From contig SMMW01000179.1 in NCBI GenBank assembly GCA_004794655.1, positions 227,001 to 291,000 on the forward strand: 64,000 bases of DNA. The letters are read 5' to 3'. The position numbers and the translations under genes were made by a program. Positions within the stretch are counted from its first letter, which is position 1; the number at the start of each line of letters is the position of its first letter. Source of the DNA: Marisa cornuarietis. Lineage: Eukaryota; Mollusca; Gastropoda; Architaenioglossa; Ampullariidae. The notes under the pieces were generated by a model. It did not search any database and was not told the DNA's origin. It saw only the letters and a list, made by a program, of their open reading frames with translations. Below are positions 36,848 through 64,000 of the stretch, in pieces.

Positions 36848-39800
36848 AAATACAAACCAGTATAACAAGCCCAATCCTGGTGTAACTACTGAACGTTGAT
36901 AATATAAATCAGCATATGCTGTAAACTTGAAGAATAAATCCTACAAGGATGATGATAGAAACAGCCACATGGAGAGTCTGTATAGCTGTCAAAAGATACT
37001 GAAGTACAGCTGTGTGCACAGAAATGCTTAAAGAAAAGAATAAAGGTGTTTGACCCATGAAATACACGAACCCAGAGACTGTCCAATTATGTAGGGTTAT
37101 AAACAGAGAGAGCCTCTCACTCCCCATTGCTAATACCATTCCTTCAACATCTTCAGCTTCCCCACACAGAGTAATTAATCGGTGACTTTTTGCAGATTTG
37201 ACAGGCCTCGTGGGAACTCAAAAAGTATTTTTTGCCTAGCAAGTGGCAATGAAGTCAGAAAATCAATGTTTAGCAAGGAACTTTAAAACAGAGTGATGGC
37301 ACAAATATTTTGGCCAATTCAATGTCCTTCCAGGTGAAGATACATTACTAAGATTATTCAGCCAGGACTGGAGCATGTGCCCATGAACACCACCATTCCA
37401 TCAGTCAGTTGGTGAGGGACAGAGGTGCATGGTGGCCTAAAATGAACATCTCAAACATGACTGATATGTCTTGACTCAACCCATATTTTTGTGACAAAAA
37501 CTTTATCTCTAGTACAGTACCAACTTCATGTACATTGTGCTCAATGTGAGAATGCAATGAAATCACTTTGTGAAGTTCTTAAACAACTCTTTTTCTCTCC
37601 CATCTCACTTCAAACAACAATCATTCATGACAGGTGAAGCAGTAAAGTGGAAATGAATATACAAAGTAGTCCAAATCCAATCAGTCATCACGTATGCTTT
37701 TCAATTCTTTTTTTTTTTGTGGCTCTATACATGCTATATATACAAATGTGTACAACTTTTGCCAGTATGTACAAAGCTAACCAAAATAACTTGTTTAACA
37801 TGTTTGTAGATTACTGTAATATTTATATAATATATATTTATTTGTATAACAGTTTTTCTGACAACTAATCAGCTATGTGATTCAAATTTCCATTGCCTTT
37901 GAATAGTGCAAAAGTGATCTACCCACTTTGATCTATTCGATTTTAGCAGCATATATAAACAAGTACACAAACATGTAAACATGCATGAATGAACACACCA
38001 CACAGACCAACATAAAAAAGGTGCACCTAAGCCCTCCACATATACACAATCACCAGACATTTATGTGCAGTGACATTAAAAAGGCCGGTTCAAAAGACCC
38101 ACTAGCAGGTAGGTCTGAAAATATATTTCTTTTTGTTTCTGAGTGTCAGCAATTTTTGAAAGATTTGATGGAAGAAGGCTGATATCTGACCAATCTCATT
38201 AAAAAGATTCCCTAAACTGCAAGGTATCTCTCTAGGAAATAAACAAAAATGCTGGGTTAAAAAAATAATTATAATAGGACCCTGATGTCATCTGGGAATG
38301 TGGGTGAGAGACAATGTAGCAAAGCAGCGGAGAAAAAATTTCAGCTTTCTTTCAGATCCTTTCTCTTCTATTTCTGCACTTCAGTGAGCTGCTTTGTTGT
38401 TATCCTGCTGTCACAAACTGATGAGACACAGGTGGGAACATGAATTTGGAATCCAGGCCTTCCCTTGCTTTCATCCTATAATAGTACTTTGTCTTTCTTT
38501 CAAAACAGAAGATTATGGTCAGAATGCAATCAAACCCTTCTAGACAGGTATTGAAGTGACTCTACAATAAAAACTTTTCACAAAAAAATCCTATTTATCA
38601 AGCATGGTCAACAGTCTTTAAAGACACGAGTCTTAAACTTGACCATACCGATCACTTCTGAAAGTATTGTGCTCCCACCTCACAGCTGGCATACCTGAAA
38701 ATAGGGAATGCTGCCAACCTGTTTATCCAGCAAGAGGGAATGTGTGAACGAAATGAAACGAAATCACATTCATTCAATAAGGACATAATATGTACCTGTA
38801 TAATATGTATAAGTTGATAAACAGTCCAGCCTGAACTATTTGACAGTATGCTGCAGGTTTTGTGTCTGCATGCGTGAAAGGTTCTGTCGCTGGCATATTT
38901 TACTTATCTACCAAGAAATAAATGCAGCAAGAAAAATCCACAAGAGCCACGACTTCAACATGTTTACCTGCTCCCCCAAACTGTGGTGGAGTAACGAACA
39001 GATATGAAGACAAGATACGCTGTGTGCAATAAAAGATGTAACAAAGTTCTACATTGTATCAGGATAGAAACAAGATAACATTATGTAGGGCATAGCCTGA
39101 CAGACAAGAGTCTACTTGGAAGAAGAAAATTGTACAGTAACTTGGAAGTGTGTTCATGGCAAAGTACTTTCTGCTGACTAGATCATATCCTAGTGAACAA
39201 GGGGACAAAACTGAAGAGACTAACCCATCATAATGCTGTATGCACACAAACACACACAAAATCACCCTAAAGTAAAAAAAATATATATATACAAATCAGG
39301 AATGGTTGTAATGATAAAGGGATAACAATGTTTGCCACAAGCAGTCTGTTTTGGTATTCAGAGTAAGCTGCTGCTAGTCAGTAAACAAGATCACAGTAAG
39401 TGGCAGAGGTCAGTCAGTGGATAGCAAGGGAGCCTGCAAAGAACTGCTGATAGTGCACAATATCATGCCATTTGGAATGCCATTATCTGGCAACAGCACG
39501 AGAAACTCTCTACCCAGAATTCTTTATAAGACTGTGCATGATGTGGCATCAATCAGAAGAAAGCTAATTACATTAAAATTGTCATTTCTTTGTTAGATTT
39601 TTATTTGTATTTGGTCCACCTTTCCTCCCAAAGAAAGGTGAAAACTTGACACAATATGGAACCTAACAAGCAAACTGACAAAACGGACTCTGTGCTTAAA
39701 CAGTCCAAAAAACAGAACAAAAAGCAAATCCTTGACAGTGTTCATTTGTGGGGATTGAAAACATACTCAACCAGAAAACTAAGTAATTATATGTATTCCA

Positions 39801-42800
39801 ATCACGAGTCTTGGTTACAAACACACTCCTGGTAAAGAAAAGCAATACACATGGGTCAGGTTTTTACTATTTTGAGATAATTTGTAAAATTCAGACCTGG
39901 TCTCTTCCAAGTCTTGGACTGTTGATTGCAATGCAACATCTGATTTAGGCACCCCAACTCTCTTGCTTGCTCCTGTAACCCTTAACTCTTTCAAAGACTT
40001 GCAAAAAAAGAAAAAAAAGGGAGGGGGGTAGGGAAACCTAGACACAGACACACCCTCAGTTTCAGCTTATCTTCCTAGTCTGGAACACCAATATGGACAC
40101 AAAAGATATAAGCACCCCAATCAGTAGACTGCCTGTAAGTGTGACGTTTCTTAGCTATGCACAGAAAATATCCTGGTATTCACTTGGGATCATAACATAT
40201 GCTGCTTAATTTTTTGCAACATATTTCCACAGCAACCTACATACAAAATCAAAATATGCAACAGCCATGTTTATTCTCTTCCCCCACCTACCAAAAAAAT
40301 ATAAAAAGCAGCATCCCAGATCACCAGGTACATACAAAATAACAATGACACAGAATGTACTCAAATTGTAGTCATTCTGAATTTACACAGAAAATGCTTC
40401 ACACAAAGTAATTCATACTACAGACAAACATTTTGCAGGCAATGATCAATACACAGATAAATCAATCTAGACAGAATGATTGCAATATCTGCAAAACACG
40501 CTTCAAACCACTTCTAAATCAAGCACTTTCCTTTCAGCTAAGCTGGATTATTGCCGAAATGCATCAAACTGCCCTATGGGTGTAGAATTTGTCAGACACA
40601 ACTGAACATGTTTGAGGTAAAATGCTTTTTGAATACTGTAAAAAATATGCAGGCAAAACTTCTCTCTTCAAACAGCTACAGAAATCATCTAAGACAAGAA
40701 CACATTAAGTTCTGGGGACTACATCGGTTACATGACCCTGGGACAATTTTTCTGGAAGATTTTCAAAAATTGGCCGATGTGGAATTCCTCACCAGCAATA
40801 TGTGGTAAGTGCAGCAAAGCTAAATTAACACATTCACACACAAAAACAAATGCAGGAAATGTAATACAAATCCAATCCTTACAGTGTCAAGTAGGCCATA
40901 GCGAAGGCAAAAGACATGAAAGATGCAAAAGACACAAGGTGCTGGAGACTGTGTGACAGGTGCTTCTACTGATAAAGAAAATTAGCTGGTAGAAGCGTTA
41001 ATAAGGCATTGAAAAAAAGCACTGGTTTTTCTCAGGCAAATACAAAGTGCAAATATGTTCATCCTGAACGCAAGCTGCATGTAATAACATTAGTACACAT
41101 TCTGCCAAAGTCAATTTTGGCACAATCCTCTCCATGTATGTGTATGCAAGTGTGCAAGCATGCATTCTCTCTCTCATGCATTTCCTACTCTCACATTACC
41201 AGGCAAAACCAAACCAGTAACAGCAGCCCACAACAGTGTACACATGGGTTCAGCTCACCCAAAATAATGGTGGAAACACACACATATATATATATATATA
41301 TGAATACTTTTTACATAGACACCCTTAAACACCAATGCTTCCTTAGGAGAGGTCAAGCTAAAAATCTCATGGGAATATGTGCCAATACTTATGTTGGGTA
41401 TGTACTGTGACTTCAAAGCTGAACAGTTAGGAGACTGGTTGGAATGTGAACCAATGGAAAAAAAAAAGAGACTGAAACGGACAGAGGTCAAGGTACCAAA
41501 AAAAAAAAAAAAAATGCCCAGAGTGTATTTCATCTGACTTCATCTACGAGGTCATTCAAAATGCACTACTCTTTGGCAATGTCTGGATCTCTAATTTTGG
41601 AGAAGGAATGGCTTAAGGTTTGTCATTCAAGCACTACAACACTCCTAGTGTCAGCTTTGCTGAACAATTTTTAAATAAATGCAAGAAAGCCATTTCAGTT
41701 TTCCTCCTCATTTTCCCCATTCAGGAATTCAGGATCTAGTGTTAGCACGAGATTATCCAGATTTAGTTCTTCACCATAGCTGAAGCCAAAACAACCAACT
41801 GAGATAACCCTAAAGCTCAGTTTCTATAACACTGCTAATGTTAATGATCTTGAAAAAACCCCTTGACTTTGACAGAGATGCTAGCATTTATGTCAAGACT
41901 AGACTTTAGCTATGATTTTCAGACCTTGTTAAAATTTGCCTTTTAAATGTTTTCATTTTCTAGGTTTGCGAAGTGTCTTTGAGAAATTCAAGGGCCAGCA
42001 CCAGCCTTCTGCAGCCAGATTAATTCCCTTTGCTTTATCAATGACTGGGAAAAAAACACTCCAGCATGTGCTGATATACCTAGAAATCCAATCATGTAAC
42101 TGTTGACTACTTGACTCACTCTTGCCCTAGCACTCATGATTTCCAGACCAAAAAATTAGTTTGTCCTCTTGTGAATGGAGAGAGATATATATATATATAG
42201 CATGGGTGGTTCCCATTAAAGCCACAATTTTGTATTTCTTTTGACCATTAACAACAGAAAACGCCACAGCTGGAATGTTGGTGCATCATCATTGTTTATG
42301 GAAGTCCACACAATCTTCGTCACAGCCAGGTTTTATAGACTGATGCACACAGCTGCTGTGCTCTGCGCCTGCATCAAATCTTCAGTATAGTTTAACTCTG
42401 TGTAGAACTTTACATAAACACACTAACACGTACCCTATCTCACTCCAATCTTCAGTACAGTTTAACTCTGTGTAGAACTTTACATAAACACACTAACATG
42501 TATCCTATCTCACACCAAACTTGCCCATACCCCATTACCCCTCTCTCTCTCTTTCACACTCACACATTTCAATGCATATTGTCCTTTATGGCCAAACTGC
42601 AATGTACATTTCTCCAATGGCATCTGCTCTTTCGTTTGCCTTACGCAGGAAGGAAAATTCATTTCTCCTGCTTAGCTGGTTATTTTGCCAACAATAAAAG
42701 GCATCTATAACCCTTTCTATGTCACCTGAAAAAAAAAGAAAAACAGTCATACAGATAATATCTATCATGTTAGATATGAAACACTACAAGCAGTCATTAA

Positions 42801-43712
42801 ATATGCAAATTCTTTCTCTTAGAGAGGGGGAAAGGCGAGAGGGAATGTTGGGTGTGCACCTGCAGATGCACAATGACCTACAACTTATCAGCAAAAAGGC
42901 AGCTACAAGCTTTTTGTGATGCTTAGCTGCAGATATTCCATTGCACCTACATTAGCACACTATCTGCATGATCTGTATGAAACAAAGGTCATTAAAAAAA
43001 GGTTTCCAAGAAATATATATGTAAAGTAACTTTGTAAATGTCAGAAATCCTTTGTTAACAGGATTTATTTTCCTAAAACAAACACACACACCCATAAAAA
43101 AACGGACCTTTGCTATAAAAAAAGTAACATTTCCCACAGTATACTTTATGACTGTCTGCTCAATTTCATGATAATGGACCAATCAGGACCTCATGCTTTA
43201 TGATCATTTTGGATCATATTTTACACAGCGTAGTACCTGTTTTTTTTCTTGATCACTGATAACAGTTGACTAATATCTATCCATTTTATGTCAATGAAGT
43301 GCATTTTCTGCTGGAAACATCTAAACATCGAACATTGCCCTGCTGTTATGATACCTTTTTTCCAGCATGATTACAAATTATAGAAAAAAGTTATGGAAAA
43401 TTCAGGCTATACTCAGGCAGAAAATTTGGATTATTTAAAAAAGAAACTACTTAATTAAACTTTTTTTAAATTTTATAGGTCAAATGAAACATTTTTTCTT
43501 CTTAAAAACTGATATGCTTCAAATGAGCTGAAAGAGCAGAGCTTTTTAACTTTGCTGCATATGTACTCAAATGGTTCCAGGGACAGAAAAGTGTAATGAG
43601 ATTCTTTTGAATTTTACAAACGAGTGATAATTGGCCTGACGAACTTCTTTCCACAGCAGTTTTGAGTTAATATAAAATGTAAGACAGGTGTGGTGTCCCT
43701 ATCACCCTACCT
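36848..43712 (-). other. 3' flank or long 3' UTR of the GCKIII kinase
   Basis: By eye A/C-rich on the plus strand (T/G-rich in the kinase sense), AT-rich overall. Open segments are short and unlike protein. Simple repeats include TA runs near 41281-41302 and 42186-42200. Confidence 0.4.
42378..42517. repeat. 70-bp tandem duplication
   Basis: Two adjacent 70-bp copies (42378-42447, 42448-42517), differing at a handful of bases, each starting atcttcagta. Confidence 0.95.

Positions 43713-64000
<20,288 letters not shown>

Noticed and set aside
40551..40808. 85-codon plus frame with Cys and His pairs like a zinc finger
   Set aside because: Spacing between the Cys pair and His pair is far too long for C2H2, and no splice or family support.

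Overview
The window looks like nuclear DNA of an invertebrate animal. Genes are split by GT-AG introns, microsatellites and tRNA-derived SINEs are common, and relics of several LINE and DNA-transposon groups are scattered throughout. A mollusc or other lophotrochozoan is my guess; the sequence alone does not prove it. Three protein-coding genes can be read with confidence, all in the right-hand 60% of the window, and all three encode conserved signalling proteins.

Layout. 1-27 kb: no gene I can name. This part holds two GC/CpG-rich stretches, several minisatellites, four repeat relics or SINEs, and a long A/C-rich tract that may be the 3' UTR of a minus-strand gene. A few unrecognised open segments there are listed with low confidence. 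27006-27545 (-): an intact, intronless Rap2-type small GTPase. 29217-33274 (+): a complete four-exon PP2C-family phosphatase of the PPM1L type (360 codons, the same length as human PPM1L), divergent from Rap2. Its introns carry two MITEs, a 33-bp triplication across a splice donor, and an RTE-like LINE fragment. 33.3-43.7 kb: 3' flanks of two convergent genes, with an L2-like LINE tail, a 763-bp Tc1/mariner-type non-autonomous element, and opposed poly(A) signals near 36.74 and 36.84 kb. 43713-62969 (-): the 3' part of a germinal-centre kinase III (STK24/25/26, MST3/4-like). It runs from the kinase activation loop to the CCM3-binding C-terminus in 11 confident exons plus one candidate cassette exon; the first half of the kinase domain lies beyond the right edge. 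Its introns hold a 2.9-kb hAT-like element with a perfect 8-bp target duplication, an RTE-like relic and a SINE.

How the genes relate. RAP2 GTPases, GCKIII kinases (STRIPAK/CCM3 partners) and PPM1L phosphatase all act on stress-kinase, Hippo and Golgi/ER signalling. In the human genome, paralogues of these three families are also linked (RAP2A with STK24 on 13q32, RAP2C with STK26 on Xq26, RAP2B with PPM1L on 3q25). This window therefore looks like a compact, unduplicated version of an ancient linkage group. The kinase also has an unusually long Pro/Gln/Ser-rich linker built from symmetric phase-0 exons and containing a PPxY motif. These are the two most interesting observations.
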